From Ruminiclostridium josui JCM 17888 (GTDB taxonomy: Bacteria; Bacillota; Clostridia; Acetivibrionales; DSM-1351): 64,000 bases of DNA. The notes below the pieces were generated by a model. The model searched no databases. It saw only the letters and a list, made by a program, of their open reading frames with translations, and had not been told where the DNA came from. The stretch spans positions 804,001 through 868,000 of the forward strand of contig NZ_JAGE01000001.1 in NCBI RefSeq assembly GCF_000526495.1, given 5' to 3'. Within the stretch, counting starts at the first letter, position 1; every line of letters starts with the position of its first letter. The translations under genes and the position numbers were made by a program. This document shows positions 50,601-59,226 of this stretch, piece by piece.

Positions 50601-51590
50601 TTATAAAAGTCCCTTTATAAGTTCAGCATGGCTCTTTGCTGACAAATATGACAATGGTACGTCAAATACTGTTTTGGCTCCGTAGCTGCTTTCTTTGTTC
50701 ATGCGTACGGCAGCTCTTGCATATGCAACCAATACATTTGCAGTAAACTCAGGGTTGCTGTCCAGTTTGAGTGAAAATTCTATAATATGGTTGTTAACTG
50801 TATCTATACCCGTCTTACCGCTTCTGAAAACAAATCCTCCATGGGGCATTTTGGAATGGTTACTTTTCAGTTCCTCTTCACTTACAAAATGTACTACTGT
50901 GTCATAGTCTGCAAAATAGTTTGGCATATTCTTTATGTCCGCTTCTATTTTTGCCTTGTCTGCACCTTCTTCTGCTACTACAAAACACTCTCTCAAATGC
51001 TTCTGTCTTGTGGACAATTCAGGATTTTTACCGTTTCTTACACTTTCAACGGCATCATCTATAGGAATAGTATACTGAATTGCATTCTTTACTCCCGTTA
51101 CTCTTCTGATTGCATCAGAATGTCCCTGACTTACTCCTTTACCCCAGAATGTATAATCGTTTCCTTCTGGCAGAATAGCGCCTGACAACATTCTTATCAT
51201 TGAGAACAATCCAGGATCCCATCCAACGGATATAACTGCAGTTTTCTTTGCTGCCTCGGCAGCATTATTTACTTTTGCAAAATACTCAGGAATTTTTGCA
51301 TGTGTATCAAAGCTGTCAACAATATTGAACATAGCTGCAAATTTAGGCCCTTGTTCAGGAAGGTCTGTTGCAGAACCCCCGCATAGAATCATTACATCTA
51401 TATCATTTTTATATTTTTCAGCGTCTTTTATATCCACTACCTTGACTCCAGTAGTCTTTAAAACCACACTTTCAGGATTTCTTCTGGTAAATACGGCAAC
51501 CAGCTCTGTATCACTATTCTGTCTTATTGCCGCTTCAACTCCCTTACCTATATTCCCATATCCTACGATACCTATTCTTATCTTGTTCAT
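50601..51590 (-). CDS. ddh: meso-Diaminopimelate D-dehydrogenase
   Basis: 329 residues from the second of two adjacent ATG codons (AGAGGA upstream). The NADP-binding loop is IGIVGYGNIGKGVEAAI, and MILCGGSATDLPEQGPKFAAMFNIVDSFDTHA and SVGWDPGLFSMIRML are typical Ddh segments. It makes meso-diaminopimelate in one step from tetrahydrodipicolinate, ammonia and NADPH, bypassing the acylated route, for both peptidoglycan and lysine. The gene lies 34 bp after lysA on the same strand, so the last two steps of lysine synthesis are co-transcribed. Confidence 0.93.
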   Translation of the reverse strand: MNKIRIGIVGYGNIGKGVEAAIRQNSDTELVAVFTRRNPESVVLKTTGVKVVDIKDAEKYKNDIDVMILCGGSATDLPEQGPKFAAMFNIVDSFDTHAKIPEYFAKVNNAAEAAKKTAVISVGWDPGLFSMIRMLSGAILPEGNDYTFWGKGVSQGHSDAIRRVTGVKNAIQYTIPIDDAVESVRNGKNPELSTRQKHLRECFVVAEEGADKAKIEADIKNMPNYFADYDTVVHFVSEEELKSNHSKMPHGGFVFRSGKTGIDTVNNHIIEFSLKLDSNPEFTANVLVAYARAAVRMNKESSYGAKTVFDVPLSYLSAKSHAELIKGLL

Positions 51591-51624
51591 CATTAATCCT
51601 CTTTTCCATTATAATTTGATTTTA

Positions 51625-52875
51625 TTAAATATTGAAGCCTGCTATTAGGTCCTCAAATGTGTCCCTGCGTCTTATCAACACAGGCTCACCGTCTTCCTTT
51701 ATAAGTACTTCTGCAGGTCTTAGTCTCATATTGTAGTTTGAACTCATTGCAAAACCATAGGCCCCTGCATCCATTATTCCAAGAATATCTCCTTCTTTTA
51801 TGACAGGTAGTTTTCTGTTTTTTGCAATAATATCACCACTTTCGCAGATATTACCTACAACTGTTACCTCTTCTTCTTCACTGTCATTTAAAGGATTTCC
51901 GTTTCTGTATACTTCTATATCGTGGTGTGAATCGTACATAACAGGTCTTGCCAGCACATTGAATCCAATATCAGTACCAACATACTTGTTACCATAATTT
52001 GATTTTGTGGCATAAACATTACCCAAAAGCACTCCGCTTTCTGCAACAATATAACGGCCGGGCTCGGTTTTAAACAAAATCTTCTTTCCATACTTGTCAG
52101 TCCATTGCTCAAGAACCTGTGTAAGCTTTTCCTTAAAGCTTGCCAAATCAAGAGGTGCTTGGCCTTCCTGCTTTTTATAAGGAATTCCGAACCCTCCGCC
52201 CATATCAACGAAATCTATGTCTTCAAACTGTTCTGCTACGGCTAGTAAGGATTTTACTCCTTCAATGTATGAATCACCTTCCATAAACAGTGAACCTATG
52301 TGCTGGTTTACTCCGCAGATTTTCATATTATACTTTTTGGCAATTGCCTTAACCTCATCCACACAGTCAATGTTTACTCCAAACTTTGTTTTTTTTCCGG
52401 CTGTTACAACCTTCTCATGGTGACCTGCTCCTACTCCAGGATTAAACCTTACAGCGGCCTTTCCTCCTGGATTGATTTTGCCCAACATTTCAAGCTGTGA
52501 AAGTGAATCCACACTTACCAATACACCGTTATCAACCGCATACTTTAGTTCTGATTCCGATACGTTGTTTGGCACAAAAAACAAATTTTCAGGCTTAAAA
52601 CCCGCATAAAGCAAAAGCTGTATTTCTCCGGCAGACATAGCATCAGCTCGCAGTCCTTCTTCTTTCACAATCTTCAGAATAGTAAGGTTTGAATTTGCTT
52701 TTATGGAGTAGTTTGGGATAAAATTTTTGTAATCCACAAGATTCTTCATATCTCTACACTTTTGTCTCAATATTTTTTCATTGTAGACATATAATGGGCT
52801 CCCATATTCATTTATTAGCTTTTCCGGATTTGAATTACCGAAAAAGTTTGTTTTTGTTGAATAGTATTCTGTCAT
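51625..52875 (-). CDS. lysA: Diaminopimelate decarboxylase
   Basis: 416 residues from the ATG at 52875 (AAAGGTG upstream; the GTG at 52884 overlaps that site). PLP lysine in PNYSIKANSNL, glycine loop DMGGGFGIPY, substrate-binding KTEPGRYIVAESG, and the Cys region NICESGDI are all of the true LysA type. It converts meso-diaminopimelate to lysine. It is the first gene of a lysA-ddh operon. The same fold, with different active-site loops, is used by the decarboxylase at 23995-25245, giving an internal comparison. No lysine riboswitch fits in the 64-bp upstream gap. Confidence 0.94.
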   Translation of the reverse strand: MTEYYSTKTNFFGNSNPEKLINEYGSPLYVYNEKILRQKCRDMKNLVDYKNFIPNYSIKANSNLTILKIVKEEGLRADAMSAGEIQLLLYAGFKPENLFFVPNNVSESELKYAVDNGVLVSVDSLSQLEMLGKINPGGKAAVRFNPGVGAGHHEKVVTAGKKTKFGVNIDCVDEVKAIAKKYNMKICGVNQHIGSLFMEGDSYIEGVKSLLAVAEQFEDIDFVDMGGGFGIPYKKQEGQAPLDLASFKEKLTQVLEQWTDKYGKKILFKTEPGRYIVAESGVLLGNVYATKSNYGNKYVGTDIGFNVLARPVMYDSHHDIEVYRNGNPLNDSEEEEVTVVGNICESGDIIAKNRKLPVIKEGDILGIMDAGAYGFAMSSNYNMRLRPAEVLIKEDGEPVLIRRRDTFEDLIAGFNI

Positions 52876-52939
52876 AATATACACCTTTCTTTATTTAATT
52901 TGTAATATTATAAACCTCTTTCTGCATATAGGTGCTACT

Positions 52940-53641
52940 TCATTTCTGATTATTTTCAATTTTTATAAGTTTGATTTCATTAGTCAAAGAATCTTTTATA
53001 ACATCAACCATATTCTTATTCATTGAAAATAATCCTGTAGCATCAAATTCACTTAAATGTCCTGTCAGAACATTAGAAGAATCTGTAATAAGTCTGACGC
53101 TTCCGGGCTTTTTTTGGGATTTATAACATATAAAACCATCCATGTCGATACAATCAGAGGTTATCAGAACTACTTTGAGTCCTCTTTCCTTTGCACGGAT
53201 AAGTTCTTCTAGAACAAGTTCCAACTGATTTCTGGCTATTGAAATATATATCCTGTATTGAGCCTCATTTATCAGGTTTTTCATTTTATTAACTATCTGC
53301 TTAGCTCCATTTATGGTTACAAAAGTATCCTTGGGTATATTAACCTTTGGAATCTCTTCAATTACCTTTATGGTCTGTGAAAACTTTCTTTTCAGGTTTT
53401 CAACAAGCTCATTAACAGGCACCGCACCATATTGGGCTGTTTCACCGCTTATTTTGTAAGCACCGCCCTTGTCGCACAAACCGGCAAGACCAAGATACGC
53501 GTTTGATCTTGGAATCCCTGTGAGCTTGGACGCTTCGTATCCTGTTAGTTCGCCTTCCCTGCAGAGAGTAATATACAAAACAGACTCATGTCTGGTAAAA
53601 CCCGCCTGCATCAGAGCATCAATAATATCCACCTGCAACAT
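52940..53641 (-). CDS. TrmB-family transcriptional regulator
   Basis: 233 residues. The N-terminal 65 form a TrmB winged helix (LMQAGFTRHESVLYITLCRE, TGYEASKLTGIPRSNAYLGLAGL), followed by a coiled segment and a PLD-like effector domain (INGAKQIVNKMKNLINEAQYRIYIS, LELVLEELIRAKERGLKVVLIT). TrmB proteins usually sense sugars; the ligand here is unknown. Its own promoter carries a 26-bp palindrome overlapping the -10 box, which suggests autoregulation. It is 64 bp upstream of lysA on the same strand, so read-through is possible. Confidence 0.85.
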   Translation of the reverse strand: MLQVDIIDALMQAGFTRHESVLYITLCREGELTGYEASKLTGIPRSNAYLGLAGLCDKGGAYKISGETAQYGAVPVNELVENLKRKFSQTIKVIEEIPKVNIPKDTFVTINGAKQIVNKMKNLINEAQYRIYISIARNQLELVLEELIRAKERGLKVVLITSDCIDMDGFICYKSQKKPGSVRLITDSSNVLTGHLSEFDATGLFSMNKNMVDVIKDSLTNEIKLIKIENNQK

Positions 53642-53655
53642 CTCTCTTCATAAAA

Positions 53656-53705
53656 ATAGTGGTTCTATATAAAACCACTATATAATATTTCTAGTTTTTT
53701 GTCAA
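53656..53705 (-). promoter_or_regulatory. TrmB gene promoter with overlapping operator palindrome
   Basis: On the minus strand TTGACA (53705-53700) and TATAGT are spaced 17 bp. A 26-bp palindrome (53656-53681; half-site ATAGTGGTT, one mismatch) begins in the -10 box and extends past the start point. The -35 box overlaps the stop codon of the upstream gene. Confidence 0.75.
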
Positions 53706-54976
53706 CGGATACCTCCTATATTAAACTTCTTTTCCAGAATCTCTAGGTCCCCTGGAGATGGCTCTATATCGCCATAACGTACAGCATTGTAGCTTTCAGA
53801 CATTAAACTGTTGATTTCTGTTTCAGAAGGTACTGCCTCAGAAGCACCTCTTGATATTTCATCTGCAGTTGAAGATTTTTTTATATTAACTCCTATTTGC
53901 CTAGATTTATCAACAAAGTTTCTAAACAATCTTCTTATTTTAGCTTTCCTATCAGGTAATTTGCTATAAGGAACTTCTCTTCTGAATAGTCCCTTTGTCC
54001 TGCTAATAAATCTGTCGGTGATTTTTTTTATATTTTTACCGTAAAGGCTTTGCTTTTCATCAATGAGTCCGTTTTCGTTTACTATTATGGCTGCCGATTC
54101 TCTATTGGCAAGCCACCTGATGATACCGCGTACAAGTTTGATTATCAATTTTGCTATTGTGTACAAAATGTATACTGTAAAAGCTGCTATTAATATTACT
54201 GCAAATATATCAAGAATTACCTTCAGTATTTCATCAAAGAGACTTGAGGATGCTTTAGCTCCCTGAAATTGTTGTGCAGGTATTTGATTTTCCTCTGAGT
54301 GAGTTGCTTCGGGACTTAGCAACATAACTAAAAACTGGAATATTCTTCCTATTAATCTCAATACAAACTTATAAATTTCTGATACTCTTCCAAAAGTGCC
54401 CATTATTATAAGCACTAAAAGTATTACTCCACCGAATATCCTATTATTCTTTCGTTGGGTTCTGCTTATGTCCATGGCAGCTTTCCCAAAGCTTCTGGAA
54501 TCATCTACCTGCCTTACTATCAATAGTATAACAGCAGAAATCACAGAAATACAAATTGCTGCATTTCCATATGGTACACTGTCGCTCATATCGCCCACAT
54601 TGTTTATTACCCCGCAGATGACATTTATAATAAGTGCAGATACTGCAGTCTGCATAGACAAATCATTTTCTTTTTTCAAACTGTACCGGATACTAATAAG
54701 AACTACCATAAACATTACGGTTACAATAAGTCTCCCAAGGACAGTATTGGTACTTGCAACTCCAATAAAAATTGATACAGCCAAAGAGACAGGATTATGC
54801 AAATAGGCTTTTATATTTAAGCTACACACCCATGACGACAGAAAAGTAATAACCACTATGATAACTGATAAAATAAGAGCATTATCCGCTGGAAGTACAA
54901 ACTGCATAATAAAAAAATTCAATGGTATCAAGGCTAAACTTTGCAATACATTAGAGAGCAAAAACATTTTTGACAT
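53702..54976 (-). CDS. Membrane protein with C-terminal DUF4129-like domain
   Basis: 424 residues. About six hydrophobic segments occupy the first 190 residues, another lies at 250-275 (VILDIFAVILIAAFTVYILYTIA), and a cytoplasmic basic region leads to a C-terminal SLMSESYNAVRYGDIEPSPGDLEILEKKF, the E-x-Y/N-x-x-RYG pattern of DUF4129. It shares one base (TAATG) with the DUF58 gene, completing a MoxR-DUF58-DUF4129 operon. Such operons usually also encode a transglutaminase-like protein, which is absent here. Role in envelope or complex assembly is inferred from the operon type. Confidence 0.75.
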   Translation of the reverse strand: MSKMFLLSNVLQSLALIPLNFFIMQFVLPADNALILSVIIVVITFLSSWVCSLNIKAYLHNPVSLAVSIFIGVASTNTVLGRLIVTVMFMVVLISIRYSLKKENDLSMQTAVSALIINVICGVINNVGDMSDSVPYGNAAICISVISAVILLIVRQVDDSRSFGKAAMDISRTQRKNNRIFGGVILLVLIIMGTFGRVSEIYKFVLRLIGRIFQFLVMLLSPEATHSEENQIPAQQFQGAKASSSLFDEILKVILDIFAVILIAAFTVYILYTIAKLIIKLVRGIIRWLANRESAAIIVNENGLIDEKQSLYGKNIKKITDRFISRTKGLFRREVPYSKLPDRKAKIRRLFRNFVDKSRQIGVNIKKSSTADEISRGASEAVPSETEINSLMSESYNAVRYGDIEPSPGDLEILEKKFNIGGIR

Positions 54977-56058
54977 TATTCCACCTCACTTTCAGAAATA
55001 ATCCAAGTCTCAACATCATGACCGGATTGTTTCAGTTCATAAATCTGTTCCTGGATTTTTTCATCATTGTAAAGAGAAATAATAAGTATATCTGTATCCT
55101 TCGGAATAGTGCTTTTTATGTTTTTTATCATTGTATAAAAGGATAACACTCTATTAAGCTGCAATTTTGCCATGGCTTCAAAAATAGTAAAAAGCTGAAT
55201 CTGACTGCAGCGTGAGGGTATATTTACAATTTCATTTTGGTCTCTGAAGTGTCCGTTACAGCAAAACCCTGTAGCTATCCCCTGTTTAATTGCTTTGTCA
55301 ACTATTGAAGCACAGAAATGTATTCCCAACTCTATTTTTTCACATTCTTTCTCATTAGGGTAATTATCCTGACTACTGCTGGAATCAATATTAAACAGAA
55401 TCAAGAGTTTTGTATCTGCCGAATAGTCATACTTATATACCTGAAGTGAATTGGTTCTTGCCGTTGACTTCCAGCTAATGGACGAAATAGGGTCTCCTGC
55501 CTGATACTCTCTCACTCCTGCTACAAGAAACGGGTCTGGGTTTATAAATCTTCTTACAACTGCATCACCTTGGAGAGATTGGTAACACTGAACCATTCTG
55601 TTTTCGGAAAGAGGACTTGGATAGACAAGAAGTCTGACCTCATTTTCATATGATGATATCTTAGTAACAAAGCCCAATATGTCCCCTGCTGTTAGCGTCA
55701 CATTCCCCACGTTATATTCACCTCTTTTAAGACAGGTGACAGTATGGGTTCTTTTCAACCGATAAAAAGGCATTATTGAAAAAACGCTTCTATGATAGCC
55801 TCCCTGAGAAACCTGCATATTTTTAATAGCACTAAACTCTAGGTTCGGACTTATCCGAGATTCTGCTTTCATCCATGGAATGGGCAGAAAACTATTGTTT
55901 TCTATGTCCTCAATCATTGATATTTTATCACCCTCAAAAACTGAGGTTTCAGAAATAGTTCTGCGGTAAACAACTCCTTTAAGCAAAAGCCGCTTAAAAA
56001 GAATAGTTTCAATGAGAATCAGCAGCGGCAGAGCAAGTGCAATCTGCAAAAATAACAT
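54976..56058 (-). CDS. DUF58-domain membrane protein
   Basis: 360 residues. An N-terminal hydrophobic stretch (3-18) is followed by a beta-rich domain (NVTLTAGDILGF) and the DUF58 motif PISSISWKSTARTNSLQVYKYD (about 192-213). A vWA-like alpha/beta region with LLILFNIDSSSS follows, which could bind metal. DUF58 proteins work with MoxR AAA+ ATPases; the ATPase gene is 8 bp upstream. AGGAGGAAG precedes the ATG. Confidence 0.85.
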   Translation of the reverse strand: MLFLQIALALPLLILIETILFKRLLLKGVVYRRTISETSVFEGDKISMIEDIENNSFLPIPWMKAESRISPNLEFSAIKNMQVSQGGYHRSVFSIMPFYRLKRTHTVTCLKRGEYNVGNVTLTAGDILGFVTKISSYENEVRLLVYPSPLSENRMVQCYQSLQGDAVVRRFINPDPFLVAGVREYQAGDPISSISWKSTARTNSLQVYKYDYSADTKLLILFNIDSSSSQDNYPNEKECEKIELGIHFCASIVDKAIKQGIATGFCCNGHFRDQNEIVNIPSRCSQIQLFTIFEAMAKLQLNRVLSFYTMIKNIKSTIPKDTDILIISLYNDEKIQEQIYELKQSGHDVETWIISESEVE

Positions 56059-56066
56059 ACTTCCTC

Positions 56067-57011
56067 CTATTCAAGCGGAACCGCTGTCTGCTCTAAAATA
56101 TTATTTATAATTTTCTCACCAGGATTACTCATATCAGCTGAAAGTCCTTTTGGTATTATTCTGTGTGCCAGAACAGGAACAGACATTGCTTTAATATCAT
56201 CAGGTGTAACATATGTACGGTTTTTAAGGAGAGCATGAACCTGTGAGGCTTTCATAAGAGATAATGTACCTCTTGGGCTGACTCCCAGATGAACCCCCGA
56301 ATGTTTTCTTGTTGCTTCTGCAATGTTTACTATGTATTCCATTATATCCTCTGAAACTTTCACTTTTGCGTATATCTCCGATGCCTCACATATTTCAGCA
56401 GCGGAAACAACTGACTTTAGCTCCGTAAGAGGATTGTTTTCCTTAAACCTTTTGAGAATATCTATTGAAGACTTACTATCGGGATACCCCATTGAAGTTT
56501 TAATCAAAAACCTATCCAGCTGGGCTTCAGGCAGCGGAAATGTTCCTTGAATTTCCACGGGATTCTGCGTAGCTATAACGAAAAATGGAGCAGCAAGTAA
56601 TCGGGTCTCGCCGTCAATTGTCACCTGTTTTTCCTCCATACATTCCAGCATTGAGGACTGAGTACGTGGAGTAGCACGGTTTATCTCATCAGCAAGAACA
56701 ATATTGGAGAATACCGGGCCAGGTCTGAAAGTGAAATTACTTTCCTTCTGGCTATAGAAATTTATACCCGTAACATCAGAGGGCAGCAAATCAGGTGTGA
56801 ATTGTATGCGTCTGAAGCTGCAATCAAGGGAAGCGGCCAATGCTCTAGCAAAAACCGTTTTACCTGTTCCTGGAACATCCTCTAAAAGCATATGACCTCC
56901 AGTAATTATGCAAATTAACGACAAATCTATTATGTCTTCTTTACCAACAATTACTTTTGAAACATTTTCTTTTATTTTATTTGCTATTAGTCCAATATCT
57001 CCAAGCTCCAT
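56067..57011 (-). CDS. MoxR-family AAA+ ATPase
   Basis: 314 residues from the ATG at 57011, spaced correctly from AGGTGG. Walker A EDVPGTGKTVFARALA (about 40-55), Walker B NIVLADEINRATPRTQSSMLE, sensor 1 FFVIATQNPVEIQGTFPLPEAQLDRF, and sensor 2 HLGVSPRGTLSLMKA are all intact. MoxR ATPases act as chaperones that insert metals or cofactors, or assemble membrane complexes. First gene of a three-gene operon with DUF58 and DUF4129 proteins. Confidence 0.92.
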   Translation of the reverse strand: MELGDIGLIANKIKENVSKVIVGKEDIIDLSLICIITGGHMLLEDVPGTGKTVFARALAASLDCSFRRIQFTPDLLPSDVTGINFYSQKESNFTFRPGPVFSNIVLADEINRATPRTQSSMLECMEEKQVTIDGETRLLAAPFFVIATQNPVEIQGTFPLPEAQLDRFLIKTSMGYPDSKSSIDILKRFKENNPLTELKSVVSAAEICEASEIYAKVKVSEDIMEYIVNIAEATRKHSGVHLGVSPRGTLSLMKASQVHALLKNRTYVTPDDIKAMSVPVLAHRIIPKGLSADMSNPGEKIINNILEQTAVPLE

Positions 57012-57077
57012 ATATTTAACCACCTTTTCTAGATTTTCACATAATTATACCACATCTTATAAAGCGGTTACACATTA

Positions 57078-57449
57078 TCAGACATTGTTTACCTTTTTCT
57101 TTCTTCCTTTTCCAAATATCTCATACAGCCCCATTAAAAGAAGGAATACTCCAAAAATACATTTTAAGGCTGTCCCGTTCATTGAAAGTGCTAGCTTAGA
57201 GCCCAACACAGCTCCCACAAGTCCTGAAATTACTATTGGTATACCCATTCTGAAGTTGACATTTTTATTTTTTATATGTATTACAAGTGCAACAATAGCC
57301 GTAGGAATAAAAAAGAGAAGGTTTACACTTTGTGCTATGTGCTGCTCTGGTTTAACGAAAATTACAAGAGCAGGTATAAGTATAGCTCCCCCGCCTATTC
57401 CCATACCACTTATTATTCCTGCTGCCAGACCTATTAAAATAACTGTCAT
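57078..57449 (-). CDS. Half-size TauE/SafE-type membrane protein B
   Basis: 123 residues from the ATG at 57449, where GGAGGGG provides the ribosome site; the longer frame lacks one. About four membrane spans. ILIGLAAGIISGMGIGGGAILIPALV and GLVGAVLGSKLAL are the TauE/SafE repeat motifs. Usual members hold two such halves in about 250 residues. This gene and the next one upstream each encode one half, so they probably form a heterodimer that moves an anion such as sulfite, sulfoacetate or another carboxylate. The substrate is unknown. Confidence 0.8.
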   Translation of the reverse strand: MTVILIGLAAGIISGMGIGGGAILIPALVIFVKPEQHIAQSVNLLFFIPTAIVALVIHIKNKNVNFRMGIPIVISGLVGAVLGSKLALSMNGTALKCIFGVFLLLMGLYEIFGKGRKKKVNNV

Positions 57450-57481
57450 AGCAAAATTCCCCTCCCATTTAAGTTTTATTC

Positions 57482-57853
57482 CTAAAAAATCATTCTTATT
57501 GCTGCAAGTATCATAAATATTCCAAATATTTTTCGAAGAATTTTTGAAGGACATTTATTCAAAAGAAAAGCCCCTATAGCCCCTCCCACAACTCCTCCGA
57601 CCATTGCCTTCCATGTTATATTCCAATCAACATAATTATTAGTCAAATAGAAATAAACACTCACAATTGTCAATGGCAGAATAATAAGCAATGCAGTAGC
57701 GTGTGCCTTGTGTTCCTCTGCATCAAGGAGGAATACCATTGCAGGAACAGCTATGGTTCCACCTCCCGAGCCAAAAAGCCCGTTTGCTACTCCCGCAGCT
57801 ATGCCTATCAGGATGTATTTCAGATATCTTGCAGTCCTACCTGAGAACGCCAT
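57482..57853 (-). CDS. Half-size TauE/SafE-type membrane protein A
   Basis: 123 residues, the same length as its downstream partner 32 bp away. It has the same motif pattern: ILIGIAAGVANGLFGSGGGTIAVPAMVF, HATALLIILPLTIVSVYFYL and GGVVGGAIGAFLLNKCP. The GGAGGTTGC site fits the ATG. Together the two genes cover one normal TauE/SafE transporter split at its internal repeat. Confidence 0.8.
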   Translation of the reverse strand: MAFSGRTARYLKYILIGIAAGVANGLFGSGGGTIAVPAMVFLLDAEEHKAHATALLIILPLTIVSVYFYLTNNYVDWNITWKAMVGGVVGGAIGAFLLNKCPSKILRKIFGIFMILAAIRMIF

Positions 57854-58050
57854 TTAGCAACCTCCAAAAGTAATTACTTCTTATTGTTATTGTTTTATAA
57901 TATATTTGATTATACACTGGTAATAATTCGTTAATTTGATATTTTCTGATGTCAAGAAATCCAAATATTAGGTTGAATAATAATATATTTAATTTTATAA
58001 TTTATGTAGCTGTAACAAGCTATAAAACTATATTAGAAGAGGTATAATTT

Positions 58051-59226
58051 ATGGATTCAAGCAACAACAGTTTATTAAAAAGCAAGCTTTTCAGATACGG
58101 TTGTTACCTGCTTCTTGCTCTGATTATAATATATATGTTCGGGAAGATAAAATTCTTTATCTCACCCTTTCAGAGTTTTGTATACTCAATAATCTTCCCT
58201 ATACTCTTCGGAGGGTTGTTATATTATATCCTGCGGCCAATTGTTTTAACGCTGGAAAAGGGTAAGATTCCACATATATGGGCTATAGTCCTTGCTTTTG
58301 TTATTGTTCTTTCTGCATTAATCTTGTTAAGCTCATATACCGGCTCAATTATTAAATCCCAGTTTAACGACTTCGCAAAGAGTCTACCGTTCTTGTATGA
58401 AAAGGCTGAAAATACTATAAATAATCTTCTTTCAAGCAATTTGCTAAGTTATTTTAATGATTCAAATTTTCAGAGCTTAGACATAGCTGATAAAGTTTCC
58501 AATTTTCTGCAAAGTGCTGCCAAGAGTATAGGAAAAAATACAATTAACCTTATAGGCGCTATTACAAATATCGGTTCAGTAATTATTATTTTGCCGGTCA
58601 TTTTGTTTTATTTTTTAAAAGACGGACATAAGTTTATGCCAAGTGTAGTAAGATTTTTCCCTGCTTCCCAAAAAGATAACATAAGAAAAATCTTAACTGA
58701 TATAGATTTTGTACTGTCAAATTACATTGCAGGCCAGCTTCTTGTAGCTTTCTTTATAGGGCTTCTTATGTATATCGGCTACCTGATTATAGGCTTGAAA
58801 TATTCCTTATTACTGGCAATATTCGCAATGATTACTTGTATTATCCCATTCTTCGGTCCATGGATAGGAATTGTTCCTGCCATACTTCTGTCATTAGCAG
58901 ATAACCCATTTATGGCAGTAAAGATATTTCTAGTAATGACAATTGTTCAGCAAATAGATAATAATTTCATTTCACCTCAGGTAATGAAAAAGAGTATGGA
59001 TATCCACCCACTAACAGTAATTCTGCTCTTAATGGGTATTATACCTATATTGGGATTCATAGGTTTGATAATAGTTATCCCTCTGTATTCTGCAATCAAA
59101 ATTACAATTAAAAATATAATTGAAATGTACTACCCAAAATATGCAGAAACACTTAATCTGGATATACCAGATGAACCTGAAAAGCCTAAAAAAACACCAA
59201 AGTTCAGTTTCAAGAAGAAAAAGTAA
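58051..59226 (+). CDS. AI-2E family membrane transporter (PF01594)
   Basis: 391 residues with about eight hydrophobic segments. The cytoplasmic-loop pattern VLSNYIAGQLLVAFFIG and IIGLKYSLLLAIFAMITCIIPFFGPWIG, then QQIDNNFISPQVMKKSMDIHPLTVI, is diagnostic for the family that includes TqsA, YdiK and YtvI. The C-terminus is very basic (PKKTPKFSFKKKK). Members export signalling molecules or exchange sodium for protons. YtvI-like members are common in spore formers. Substrate unknown. It overlaps the convergent phosphoesterase gene by 17 bp. Confidence 0.88.
   Translation: MDSSNNSLLKSKLFRYGCYLLLALIIIYMFGKIKFFISPFQSFVYSIIFPILFGGLLYYILRPIVLTLEKGKIPHIWAIVLAFVIVLSALILLSSYTGSIIKSQFNDFAKSLPFLYEKAENTINNLLSSNLLSYFNDSNFQSLDIADKVSNFLQSAAKSIGKNTINLIGAITNIGSVIIILPVILFYFLKDGHKFMPSVVRFFPASQKDNIRKILTDIDFVLSNYIAGQLLVAFFIGLLMYIGYLIIGLKYSLLLAIFAMITCIIPFFGPWIGIVPAILLSLADNPFMAVKIFLVMTIVQQIDNNFISPQVMKKSMDIHPLTVILLLMGIIPILGFIGLIIVIPLYSAIKITIKNIIEMYYPKYAETLNLDIPDEPEKPKKTPKFSFKKKK

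Noticed and set aside
52876-52939. Lysine riboswitch before lysA
   Set aside because: The gap is only 64 bp, too short for an L-box of about 170 bases, and no core elements are visible.
57950-58050. Small RNA or attenuator before the AI-2E family transporter
   Set aside because: The sequence is plain AT-rich promoter-like DNA without a stable fold.
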